From DASXMT01 sp963755985 (GTDB taxonomy: Bacteria > Actinomycetota > Acidimicrobiia > Acidimicrobiales > RAAP-2), in NCBI GenBank assembly GCA_963755985.1, contig CAVWLO010000003.1:434001-498000 (forward strand): a stretch of 64,000 nt of DNA, given 5' to 3'. Under the pieces are notes generated by a model. The model saw nothing but the letters and a program-made list of their open reading frames with translations. It was not told where the DNA came from and did not search any database. Of the stretch, positions 7,918 to 15,468 are shown piece after piece (the stretch's first letter is position 1; every line of letters begins with the position of its first letter). The position numbers and the translations under genes are program-made.

Positions 7918-8928
7918 TCAGTTCCCCGCCGCCGCTCCGCAGACGGTGTCGGTGATCAACCTGCTGACCACGTAGGGGTCCATGTTGGCGTTGGGACGGC
8001 GATCCTCGATGTAGCCCTTCTTGTTCTTGGCCACCTGCCAGGGGATGCGGATCGACGCGCCACGATCGGATGTGGCGTAGTTGAACGTGGTGTAGTGGGC
8101 CGTCTCGTGCGCACCGGTCAGCCGGGTCTCGATCCCCACGCCGTAGTTCTCCACGTGCTCCTCGACCTTCGCCCCCAGCGCCTCGCAGCCGGCGATGATG
8201 GCGTCCCAGCCACCGTCCTCCCGCATGGCCTTGGTCGAGAAGTTGGTGTGGGCGCCCGCCCCGTTCCAGTCGCCCATGATGGGCTTGGGCTCCAGGGTGG
8301 CGTAGACGCCGAAGTCCTCCGCGATGCGGAACAGGAGCCACCGGGCCACCCAGAGCTGGTCGCCGATGAGCGGCGGCGGGAGGATGCCGATCTGGAATTC
8401 CCACTGGCCCATCATCACCTCGGCGTTGGTGCCCTCGATGCCCAGGCCGGCCCGGATGCAGGCGGCCGTGTGCCGCTCGACGATGTCCCGGCCGGGCATC
8501 TTGTCCCCGCCCACGCCGCAATAGTAGGGGCCCTGGGGTGCGGGGTAGCCGGTGAGGGGCCAGCCCAGGGGGCGGCCGTCCTTCAAGAAGGTGTACTCCT
8601 GCTCGATGCCGAAGACCGGCTCCTGGTCGGCGTACTTCTCGGCCGTGGCCACGCAGGCGGCCCGGGTGTTGGTCTCATGGGGGGTGAAGTCGGTGAGCTG
8701 CACCTCGCACATCACCAGCTTGTCTCCGGCGCCACGCAGCGGGTCGTCACAGACGAACACCGGCTGCAGCACGCAGTCGGAGTCGTTGCCCACGGCCTGA
8801 TTGGTGCTCGACCCGTCGAAGCCCCAGATGCCCGGCTCCTTCCCGTCCCCGACGATCTTCGTCTTGCTACGGATCAGCGGCGACGGCTTGGTCCCGTCGA
8901 TCCAGATGTACTCGGCTTGGTAAGGCAC
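7918..8928 (-). CDS. glnII: glutamine synthetase type II (eukaryotic-type)
   Basis: A 336-aa class II glutamine synthetase, the short eukaryotic-like form also found in Streptomyces, Frankia and rhizobia. Diagnostic stretches are YIWIDG at the N terminus, WGFDGSST, FGIEQEYT, GTNAEVMMGQWEFQ, GDWNGAGAHTNFST and RRPNANMDPY. The start is GTG 8928, preceded by GAGGAGCAGGA. It leads the nitrogen cluster, with glnA and the GlnR-like regulator following on the same strand. About 165-200 bp upstream is a run of four GlnR-box-like pentamers at 11-bp spacing, so nitrogen-dependent control is likely. Having GSI and GSII in tandem is known in actinomycetes but not universal. Confidence 0.95.
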   Translation of the reverse strand: MPYQAEYIWIDGTKPSPLIRSKTKIVGDGKEPGIWGFDGSSTNQAVGNDSDCVLQPVFVCDDPLRGAGDKLVMCEVQLTDFTPHETNTRAACVATAEKYADQEPVFGIEQEYTFLKDGRPLGWPLTGYPAPQGPYYCGVGGDKMPGRDIVERHTAACIRAGLGIEGTNAEVMMGQWEFQIGILPPPLIGDQLWVARWLLFRIAEDFGVYATLEPKPIMGDWNGAGAHTNFSTKAMREDGGWDAIIAGCEALGAKVEEHVENYGVGIETRLTGAHETAHYTTFNYATSDRGASIRIPWQVAKNKKGYIEDRRPNANMDPYVVSRLITDTVCGAAAGN

Positions 8929-9092
8929 TCCTGCTCCTCTGTTGATGTGGGTCTGCGACCCGGTCGGCGCTGTGCACGACCGGGGACGGCTCCGACCAGG
9001 GACGCTACCTGCTGTGCCGAGCGCTCGGATCGTCGCTCCCCGTGCCGACGCTCGGTCCCGGTGCTACGGCCGTCGTACTCTGGCAGGCCATC

Positions 9093-9130
9093 ATTTCACC
9101 ACCGTTTCCCGATTGTGAATGCTCCATGAA
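9093..9130. promoter_or_regulatory. candidate GlnR-binding array upstream of glnII
   Basis: Four pentamers occur at exact 11-bp intervals. On the plus strand they are ATTTC (9093), GTTTC (9104), GTGAA (9115) and ATGAA (9126). Read on the glnII strand the inner pair is TTCAC-n6-GAAAC, close to the GlnR half-box gTnAc-n6-GaAAc. A GlnR-like gene in the cluster downstream supports the reading. The order is a-a-b-b rather than the usual a-b-a-b. Confidence 0.5.
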
Positions 9131-9252
9131 CACTCGGCCGAAGTGGCCGCCCCGTCGGCCGACGTGGCGGAGGGCCTCGTGCTGGCGCTCCTGGGGCTTG
9201 GCCGTGTGCCCGTGCCGGCCCGCGGCCGGGCGAAGGACCCGGACCCCCCAAC

Positions 9253-9258
9253 TAAGCT
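9253..9258 (+). promoter_or_regulatory. -10 element of nadE, leaderless
   Basis: TAAGCT ends seven bases before the ATG at 9266, and no ribosome-binding site lies between them. That spacing puts the transcription start at the start codon. Confidence 0.4.
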
Positions 9259-9265
9259 CGGGTCC

Positions 9266-11162
9266 ATGCCCCGACTGAGGCTGGTGGCCTGCCAGCTCAA
9301 CACGGTCGTCGGCGACCTCGACGGGAATGCCGATCGGATCGTGCAGCGCCCTGGGCGACGCCGAACGGGCCGGGGGCGATCTGGCCGTCTTCCCCGAGTT
9401 GGCCGTCACCGGTTATCCCCCCGAGGACCTCTTGAGCCGGCCAGGGTTCGTCGCCGACAACCTGGCCGCGGTGGACCGGGTCGTGGCCGCCACGCGAGCC
9501 TGCGCCGCGGTGTTCGGGTTCGTGGACATCGACCGGGAGGGGCGGCTGTTCAACGCGGCGGCGGTGGGCGTCAACGGCGAGCTGGTCGGGACCTACCACA
9601 AGCAGCTGCTGCCCAACTACAGCGTCTTCGACGAGCAGCGTTGGTTCGCCCCCGGCACCGAGCCCTACACCCGCTACGTGATCGGCGGGGTCCCCGTGGG
9701 CGTGTCCGTCTGCGAGGACATCTGGTTCGCCGGCGGCCCGGTGGCCGACCAGGGACGGGCCGGGGCCAAGCTGGTGGTCAACCTCAACGCCTCCCCCTAC
9801 TCGATCGGGCGCCGCGACGACCGCCTTGCCGTGCTCGCCCAACGGGTGGCCGAGTCCGGCTGCGCCATCGCCTACGTCAACGAGGTGGGTGGACAGGACG
9901 AGCTGGTCTTCGACGGTGCCTCCCTGGTGATGGGCTCGAGCGGCGAGATCCTGGCCGCGGCCGGCCAGTTCGTCGAGGATGCCCTGGTGGTGGACCTGGA
10001 CCTCGACGGCGAAGAACCGGCAGTGACCGGGCCCGGTGAACCCGGGAAGCAGGTGGTGCACGGCCCGGGCCGGCAGGCAGCGGGCGGGCGGGTCATGGTC
10101 AGCGCCGTGAGCCGCTCAGCCGCCGACGGCTCGCCGCCGGCGGTGACGGGGACGATGGCCAGCATGCTCGACCCGGTCCGGGAGGTCTACGAGGCCTTGG
10201 TCCTCGGCACGGGGGACTACGTGCGGAAGAACGGGTTCAGCGACGCGGTGATCGGGTTGTCCGGGGGGATCGACTCCTCCCTGGTGGCCGCGGTCGCCGT
10301 CGACGCACTGGGGGCCGAGCACGTCCATGGTGTGGCCATGCCCTCCCGGTACTCGAGCCCGGGCTCGATCGACGATGCGTACTCCCTGGCCACGAAGTTG
10401 GGGATCGACATCCGGACCGCTCCCATCGACCAGGCCCACCGGGCCATGGCCGGGCTGGCCGCCCCACTGGTCGGCGGGGAACCGCTCGGTCTGACGGACG
10501 AGAACCTGCAATCCCGGATCCGCGGCGTGCTGTTGATGGCGCTCTCCAACGAGAACGGTTGGATCGTCCTGACCACCGGCAACAAGAGCGAGATGGCCAC
10601 CGGGTACTCGACGCTCTACGGGGACTCGGCCGGCGGATTCGCGGTGATCAAGGACGTTCCGAAGACCCTCGTCTACGAATTGTGCCGCGACCTGAACCGC
10701 CGGGCCGGTACCGACCTCATCCCCGAGGCGGTGCTGGCCAAACCGCCGTCGGCCGAGCTCCGGCCTGAGCAGCGCGACGACGAGTCCCTCCCGCCCTACG
10801 ACGTGCTCGATCCCGTCCTGGCCGGGTACGTCGAGAGCGACCGTTCGGCCGAGGACCTCGTCGACGAGGGGTTCGACCCCGACGTGGTCGACCAGGTGAT
10901 CTCGCTCGTCGACCGGGCCGAGTACAAGCGCCGCCAGATGCCACCCGGGGTCCGCATCACGGCCAAGGCGTTCGGCAAGGATCGGCGCATGCCCATCACC
11001 AACCACTACCGGTCGCACGTGGACCGGTCGCACACGGACGGGCTTGGCTCAGACGAGCGGGACACGGACGGGCCTCACGCAGTCCGGCCTGACACAGACC
11101 GGCCTGACACAGACCGGCCGGACGAGCCCCTGAGCCAACCGGTGGAGACGACCGGTGCCTGA
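9266..11162 (+). CDS. nadE: glutamine-dependent NAD+ synthetase, apparent +1 frameshift near the 5' end
   Basis: The protein makes NAD+ from deamido-NAD+ using glutamine-derived ammonia. The N-terminal nitrilase domain shows the Glu (VFPELAVTGYPPEDL), Lys (YHKQLLPNY) and Cys (SVCEDIWF) of its catalytic triad. The C-terminal synthetase domain has the SGGIDSS P-loop and GNKSEMATGY. The true N terminus (MPRLRLVACQLNT) begins at ATG 9266, but the frame changes at about 9345-9353: a single extra base separates DRIV from ALGDAERAGGDL. Either the gene is broken, or the base is a sequencing error in what should be an essential gene. The last 45 residues are a degenerate Asp/Arg/Thr-rich tail. It overlaps the next gene by 8 nt. 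Confidence 0.85.
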
Positions 11163-11787
11163 GCTCCTCGACCCCCTGGGGCCGGCCCTGGGCGGGTCGG
11201 CGCGCGGTGACCAGGGGCCAGAGCGGCCGTCGCTTCCCCTGTCGGTCACCGCCTCGCTCGTCGGGGGCTACCGATGGATCGAGCAGCGTCTCTTCGAGCT
11301 GCTGGGCCACCGGTCGGCGGGCGCCGTCCAGCCCGAGATCCGGGTGCACCTCGACGGTCAGAGCGCCCGGCACGCCTGGCACGCCTCGTTGTGGGCCGAC
11401 CGCCTCCCCGTGCGCGACGGGGTGTCGGCCGACGATCTGACCATCGGGCCCCCGGTCGCCGTCGAGGTGCTGGCCGCTCTCGATCGGACCGGCGCCGAGG
11501 CCGCTCCCCTCCTGGCCGGCCTGTACCGGGTCGTCCTGCCCCGGCTGGTGACCGGCTACGCCCGCCACCTCCGGGCCACGGCCGCGGTGGCCGACGGTCC
11601 GGTGATCCGGACGCTGCGGCTGGTGATGAGCGACGAGGTCGAGGACTGGCATGCGGGCGAGCGACTGGTTCAGGGTCTGCTCACCGGTCCCGACGAGGTC
11701 GCCTCGGCCTCGGTCGCCTGCCGGACCCTCGAGTCGATCGTCGTCGACGCAGGTGTCGGCGGAGGACTGACGGAGCGGCCGCCCTGA
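11155..11787 (+). CDS. uncharacterised protein, possibly ferritin-like
   Basis: A 210-aa protein that I do not recognise by name. It is all-helical in appearance. Conserved-looking acidic and His positions (IEQRLFELLG, HAWHASLWADRLP, DEVEDWHAGERL) are spaced like the metal ligands of ferritin-like four-helix bundles, but this is pattern reading only. It starts at a GTG that overlaps the nadE stop by 8 nt, so it is probably translated with nadE. There is no signal peptide or membrane segment. The 216 bp that follow, up to the sigma factor gene, show no convincing gene. Confidence 0.6.
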   Translation: MPELLDPLGPALGGSARGDQGPERPSLPLSVTASLVGGYRWIEQRLFELLGHRSAGAVQPEIRVHLDGQSARHAWHASLWADRLPVRDGVSADDLTIGPPVAVEVLAALDRTGAEAAPLLAGLYRVVLPRLVTGYARHLRATAAVADGPVIRTLRLVMSDEVEDWHAGERLVQGLLTGPDEVASASVACRTLESIVVDAGVGGGLTERPP

Positions 11788-12003
11788 CGCGGGGCGCTGC
11801 CCCGTTCGGTGGAAGCGCGGCGTCCTCCGGTAGGGGTCCGGCCGTGCCCAGTGGGGGACTTGACGTGTCCACTAAAGTTGGAACTGGAAATGGACATCGC
11901 GCCTTTGGGCGCCTCAGCTCATCACTCACCCTCTCCGGGGAGCCCGGGTCGCCTGTGTGGCCAGGGCCCTGACGGCGGGGTCGTACGAAAGACTCGGTGA
12001 AGC

Positions 12004-12942
12004 TTGGGTAAGGAGCGCCTCGAGCGAGATGAGGAGGACCTGGTCAGGTTGTACCTGACCGATATCGGCCAGTACCCGCTCCTGACCAAGGACGACGAGG
12101 TCTCGTTGTCTCAGATCATCGAGGCGGGCCAGGAGGCAGAGGCCATCCTGGCGGCGGCGCCCAAGGGCCTGAGCCAGGCCAAGCGCCGGGAGCTCCGGCG
12201 GGCCGTGCTCCGCGGCGAGCAGGCCGTCCAGACCTTCGTCCAGTCGAACCTCCGCCTGGTCGTCTCGATCGCCAAGAAGTACCAGGCGTCCGGGCTCCCC
12301 CTGCTCGACCTGATCCAAGAGGGCAACCTCGGGCTCATGCATGCGGTCGAGAAGTTCGACTGGCGCAAGGGCTTCAAGTTCTCGACCTACGCCACCTGGT
12401 GGATCCGCCAGGCCATCACCCGGGGCATCGCCAACACCGGGCGGACCATCCGCTTGCCCGTGCACGCCGGCGACACCCTGGCCCGGGTGCAAAAGGCGCA
12501 GGCCCGGTTGGAGCTCAAGTACGGCCGCCCGGCGACGCTGGCCGAGCTGGGCGAGGAGGTGGAGCTGCCCGAGGACAAGTTGGTGGAGGCGCTCCGGTTC
12601 CGGGCCGAGCCGCTGTCGCTCTCCGAGCCCCTCCGCGAGGACGGGGACGCCGAGCTGGGCGATGTGGTGGAGGACCGTTCGGTCGAGTCGCCCTTCGAGT
12701 TGGCGGCGATCGGGCTGCTCCCCGACGAGATCGGCCGGCTGCTGGCCCCGTTGGACGAGCGAGAGCGTGAGATCCTGCGCCTCCGGTTCGGTCTCGACCG
12801 GGGCGAGCCCCGTACCCTGGAGGAGGTCGGGGAGCACTTCAACCTGACCCGGGAGCGCATCCGACAGATCGAGGCCCGGGCCATGTCCAAGCTCCGGCAC
12901 CCGTCCTCGGACACCGGCGCCCGGGACCTCCTCAGCGTCTGA
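12004..12942 (+). CDS. RNA polymerase sigma factor, RpoD/HrdB family
   Basis: A 312-aa sigma-70 factor. Region 1.2 begins almost at once (LVRLYLTDIGQYPLL), region 2 is complete (NLRLVVSIAKKY, DLIQEGNLGLM, FKFSTYATWWIRQAI), and regions 3 and 4 end in EEVGEHFNLTRERIRQIE. There is no region 1.1 extension, and region 2.4 reads RGIANTGRTIRLPVH rather than the usual primary-sigma sequence, so a group 2 (HrdD/SigB-like) factor is at least as likely as the housekeeping one. The start must be TTG 12004 because TGA stands two codons upstream and conserved sequence begins within a dozen residues. No clear Shine-Dalgarno site is visible. Confidence 0.88.
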   Translation: MGKERLERDEEDLVRLYLTDIGQYPLLTKDDEVSLSQIIEAGQEAEAILAAAPKGLSQAKRRELRRAVLRGEQAVQTFVQSNLRLVVSIAKKYQASGLPLLDLIQEGNLGLMHAVEKFDWRKGFKFSTYATWWIRQAITRGIANTGRTIRLPVHAGDTLARVQKAQARLELKYGRPATLAELGEEVELPEDKLVEALRFRAEPLSLSEPLREDGDAELGDVVEDRSVESPFELAAIGLLPDEIGRLLAPLDEREREILRLRFGLDRGEPRTLEEVGEHFNLTRERIRQIEARAMSKLRHPSSDTGARDLLSV

Positions 12943-12987
12943 AGCGCCGGCCACCCGGTCGTCTGGGCGCGATGGCGGCTGACCGTA

Positions 12988-12993
12988 TACGAT
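12988..12993 (+). promoter_or_regulatory. -10 element for the 24-codon membrane peptide
   Basis: TACGAT, within TATACGAT, ends eight bases before ATG 13002. No ribosome site lies between, so a leaderless transcript is likely. Confidence 0.35.
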
Positions 12994-13001
12994 CCCCGAC
13001 C

Positions 13002-13076
13002 ATGAAGAAGCTGCTGATCCTCGCCATCCTCGTTGCCTTGGGCGTCGTCGCCGCCAAGCGACTCCGTCCTTCCTGA
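13002..13076 (+). CDS. 24-aa single-membrane-span peptide, DLW-39-like
   Basis: A very short open frame beginning MKKLLILAILVALGVVA and ending AAKRLRPS before TGA. It has two N-terminal lysines, one hydrophobic stretch of about 15 residues, and a basic tail. It resembles the N terminus of the tiny actinobacterial DLW-39 proteins but lacks their C-terminal half. The -10-like hexamer just upstream supports expression. Because such a short frame can arise by chance, the evidence is the promoter, the Lys-Lys-hydrophobic pattern and the isolated position between sigma factor and HAD genes. Confidence 0.4.
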   Translation: MKKLLILAILVALGVVAAKRLRPS

Positions 13077-13167
13077 GCCAACCCGGCTCGCCCGAGCGCG
13101 CCGGACCAGATCGATCCGGACCTGCCCGCGCCCCGGGCAGCGTGCCCAGGTTGCGCGCGCCCAGGCG

Positions 13168-13980
13168 CTAGGAGGCTGTCCGCAGGCGGCCGCGTGCCAG
13201 CCGCCATGCCACCAGGCCGGCGGCACCGGTGGCCACGGTGATGCCGGCGACCATGGCCGTGGTCGGCAGGCTGGGCACGCTCACCCGGTCGCGTAGCCGT
13301 ACCGGCTTGGTGAACTGGCGCACCTCCCACTCCCGCTCCTTGGCCACCTTGGCCAGCACCCGGTCGGGGTTGACCACCACCGGGTGGCCCACGGCCTCGA
13401 GCATGGGCAGGTCGGTGTAGGAGTCCGAGTAGGCGTAGGAGGCGGACAGGTCCAGCCCAGCGGCATCGGCCAGCGACCGCATGGCGTCGGCCTTGAAGGG
13501 TCCGTAGGCGTAGAAGTCCATCTCGCCCGCATAGCGGCCGTCCTCGTCGACCACGGCCCGGGTGGCGATACAGCCGTCGACGCCCAGGTGCTCGGCCAGG
13601 GGCTCGACGATCTCCTCGGGGGACGCCGAGACCAGGTAGACGCGATGTCCGGCGGCCCGGTGCTCCTCGATCAGGTCGAGCGCCTCGGCGTAGATGATCG
13701 GCTCCACCGTCTCCTCGAGCGCTTCGCGCACAATCTCGCGGATCAGGCTCTGGTCCCATCCCTTGGTCAAGGTCAACATCGACTCCCGGACCCGGGCCAG
13801 CTTCTGCTCGCTGGCCCCGAGGTGGAGGTAGATCAGCTGGGACACGACGGCCCGGATGATCAGCCGCCGGTTGATGAGGCCCCCCCGATAGAAGGGGCCC
13901 CCGAACGCGGCGATGGAGGCCTTGGCGATGACCGTCTTGTCCAGGTCGAAGAAGGCCGCGTCCACCGGGCTAGTGCCCAA
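13168..13980 (-). CDS. HAD-superfamily IB phosphatase (SerB-like)
   Basis: A 270-aa haloacid-dehalogenase subfamily IB hydrolase. Motif I is FFDLDKT (Asp12 nucleophile and Asp14), motif II is LVSASPEE, and motif III/IV is YAYSDSYTDLPML. These proteins dephosphorylate small molecules; some relatives act as phosphoserine or lysophospholipid phosphatases. A hydrophobic segment near residues 240-260 (AMVAGITVATGAAGLVAW) followed by arginines suggests anchoring to the inner face of the membrane. The gene overlaps the end of the upstream trkA-type gene by 11 nt on the same strand. The substrate cannot be inferred. Confidence 0.85.
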   Translation of the reverse strand: MGTSPVDAAFFDLDKTVIAKASIAAFGGPFYRGGLINRRLIIRAVVSQLIYLHLGASEQKLARVRESMLTLTKGWDQSLIREIVREALEETVEPIIYAEALDLIEEHRAAGHRVYLVSASPEEIVEPLAEHLGVDGCIATRAVVDEDGRYAGEMDFYAYGPFKADAMRSLADAAGLDLSASYAYSDSYTDLPMLEAVGHPVVVNPDRVLAKVAKEREWEVRQFTKPVRLRDRVSVPSLPTTAMVAGITVATGAAGLVAWRLARGRLRTAS

Positions 13981-14632
13981 CCAGCAGCTGCTGGACGCTG
14001 TCCTCCGCCTCTTCGGTCACCAGGACGAGCACCTCGTCGCCGGCCGACAGCCGGGTGTCGCCGCGGGGGACGACCAGCCGGTCGCCGCGGACGACGGCCA
14101 CCACCGTGGCCTCCCGGGGGATGGCCAGGTCGGCCAGAGACTCCCCGGCCGCCGGCGAATCCTCGGCCAGTGTCACCTCGACCAGGTGGGCGCTCCCGCC
14201 TTCGAACCGAAGCAGTCGGACCAGGGACCCCACCGACACCGCTTCTTCGACCAGGGCGGTCATCAGTTGGGGGGTCGACACCGACACGTCGACGCCCCAG
14301 CTCTCGTTGAACAGCCACTGGTTCTTCGGGTGGTTGACCCGGGCCACCACCCGGGGCACGGCGAATTCCTGTTTGGCCAGGAGGGAGACGACCAGGTTGT
14401 CCTCGTCGTCGCCGGTGGCCGCCACGACCACGTCCACGGTGGACAGGCCGGCGGCGTCGAGCGAGCTGACCTCGCAGGCATCGGCCACCACCCAGGTGAT
14501 GGCGAGCTCACCCTCGAGCCGGGCCACCAGCTCGGGATCCTGCTCGATGACCAGGACGTCGTGGCCGCCCTGGTGCAGGTCGCTGGCGATGGCCGTCCCG
14601 ACACTGCCGGCACCGGCGATGGCTACTCTCAC
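13970..14632 (-). CDS. TrkA-family potassium uptake regulatory protein (second of pair)
   Basis: A 220-aa TrkA-type subunit with an RCK_N Rossmann domain (VAIAGAGSVGTAIASDL, with an acidic EQDPE after beta-2) and a C-terminal RCK_C/TrkA-C domain (about residues 140-218). These cytosolic proteins gate K+ transporters in response to NAD(H) or nucleotides. The start GTG 14632 overlaps the upstream partner's stop in a GTGA, so the pair is translationally coupled. The arrangement matches CeoB/CeoC of actinomycetes, divergent from an APC-type K+ transporter that they probably regulate. Confidence 0.9.
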   Translation of the reverse strand: MRVAIAGAGSVGTAIASDLHQGGHDVLVIEQDPELVARLEGELAITWVVADACEVSSLDAAGLSTVDVVVAATGDDEDNLVVSLLAKQEFAVPRVVARVNHPKNQWLFNESWGVDVSVSTPQLMTALVEEAVSVGSLVRLLRFEGGSAHLVEVTLAEDSPAAGESLADLAIPREATVVAVVRGDRLVVPRGDTRLSAGDEVLVLVTEEAEDSVQQLLVGH

Positions 14633-15375
14633 CGGCCTTTGCCCTCGAGCTCGGTGTCGGGGACCGGGACGCCGGCGATCACCGTGTCCTGGTCGTCGGC
14701 GCCGTCGCGTTCGCCCGCCGCCTCCGACTCCTCCGCGGCCCGGGCGTCGAAGCGACGCAGGGCGGCGTTGGTCACCATGAGGTGGAGGACGTCTCCGTCC
14801 TGGCCCACCAGTTCGTCGATGTCCAACCGGGCCACGCCGGCCCGGGTCACCGAGACCAGGGTGACCTCGCCTCTGGCGTTGACGTCGGAGAGCCGCTTGC
14901 CCGCCCACCGGTCGGGCAGGGGCCGCTCCACCAGGGAGAGCGTGCCCGTGGTGTCCGTCCACTCCACGCTCTTGGACACCGGGATCAGGCGCCGCCGGAC
15001 CTGGTCGATGGTCCACGACACGGTGGCCACGGTGGGAATCCCGAGGCGCAGATAGATCTGGGCCCGGCGCGGGTCGTAGATCCGGGCCACGACGTTGGGG
15101 ATCTCGTAGGTCTCCCGGGCGATCCGGGCGGTCAGGATGTTGGAGTTGTCCCCGCTGGTGACGGCGGCCAGGGCGCCGGCCTTGTCCGCCTTCGCCCGGT
15201 CCAGGTCGTCGCGGTCGAACCCCGACCCGACGATGGCCGTCCCCGGCCACTCGGTCGGGAGCCGGCGGAAGGACTTGGCGTTCCGGTCGATGATCGACAC
15301 GGAGTGGCCCTCCTCGGTCAGCCCGATGGCCAGGCCCGACCCGACCCGGCCGCAACCCACGACGATGACATGCAC
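14629..15375 (-). CDS. TrkA-family potassium uptake regulatory protein (first of pair)
   Basis: A 248-aa TrkA-type subunit whose Rossmann nucleotide-binding motif starts at residue 1 (VHVIVVGCGRVGSGLA), followed by a TrkA-C domain (about residues 140-215) and an acidic tail (EESEAAGERDGADD). GTG 15375 is chosen because the conserved strand begins exactly there; the 25 codons upstream are open but show no ribosome site. It is divergent from the APC permease across 93 bp and probably shares its control region. It is first of the pair with a 4-nt overlap to the second trkA gene. Confidence 0.88.
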   Translation of the reverse strand: MHVIVVGCGRVGSGLAIGLTEEGHSVSIIDRNAKSFRRLPTEWPGTAIVGSGFDRDDLDRAKADKAGALAAVTSGDNSNILTARIARETYEIPNVVARIYDPRRAQIYLRLGIPTVATVSWTIDQVRRRLIPVSKSVEWTDTTGTLSLVERPLPDRWAGKRLSDVNARGEVTLVSVTRAGVARLDIDELVGQDGDVLHLMVTNAALRRFDARAAEESEAAGERDGADDQDTVIAGVPVPDTELEGKGR

Positions 15376-15468
15376 GCGACCATGCAACACGCACGAGAGG
15401 CCGCTGACAACTCGGGCCCCTGGGCCGTCGGATGGGGATGGTCGAGCCACCCGTGTTTTACTGACTGG

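Noticed and set aside
11859..11888. A -35-like TTGACG upstream of the sigma factor gene as a full promoter
   Set aside because: No acceptable -10 lies at 16-19 bp; TAAAGT is only 7 bp away.
14782..15468. An N-terminal extension of about 229 codons in frame with the APC permease
   Set aside because: It runs antisense through the trkA gene, which is clearly coding, and has no permease-like sequence. GTG 15469 is used instead.
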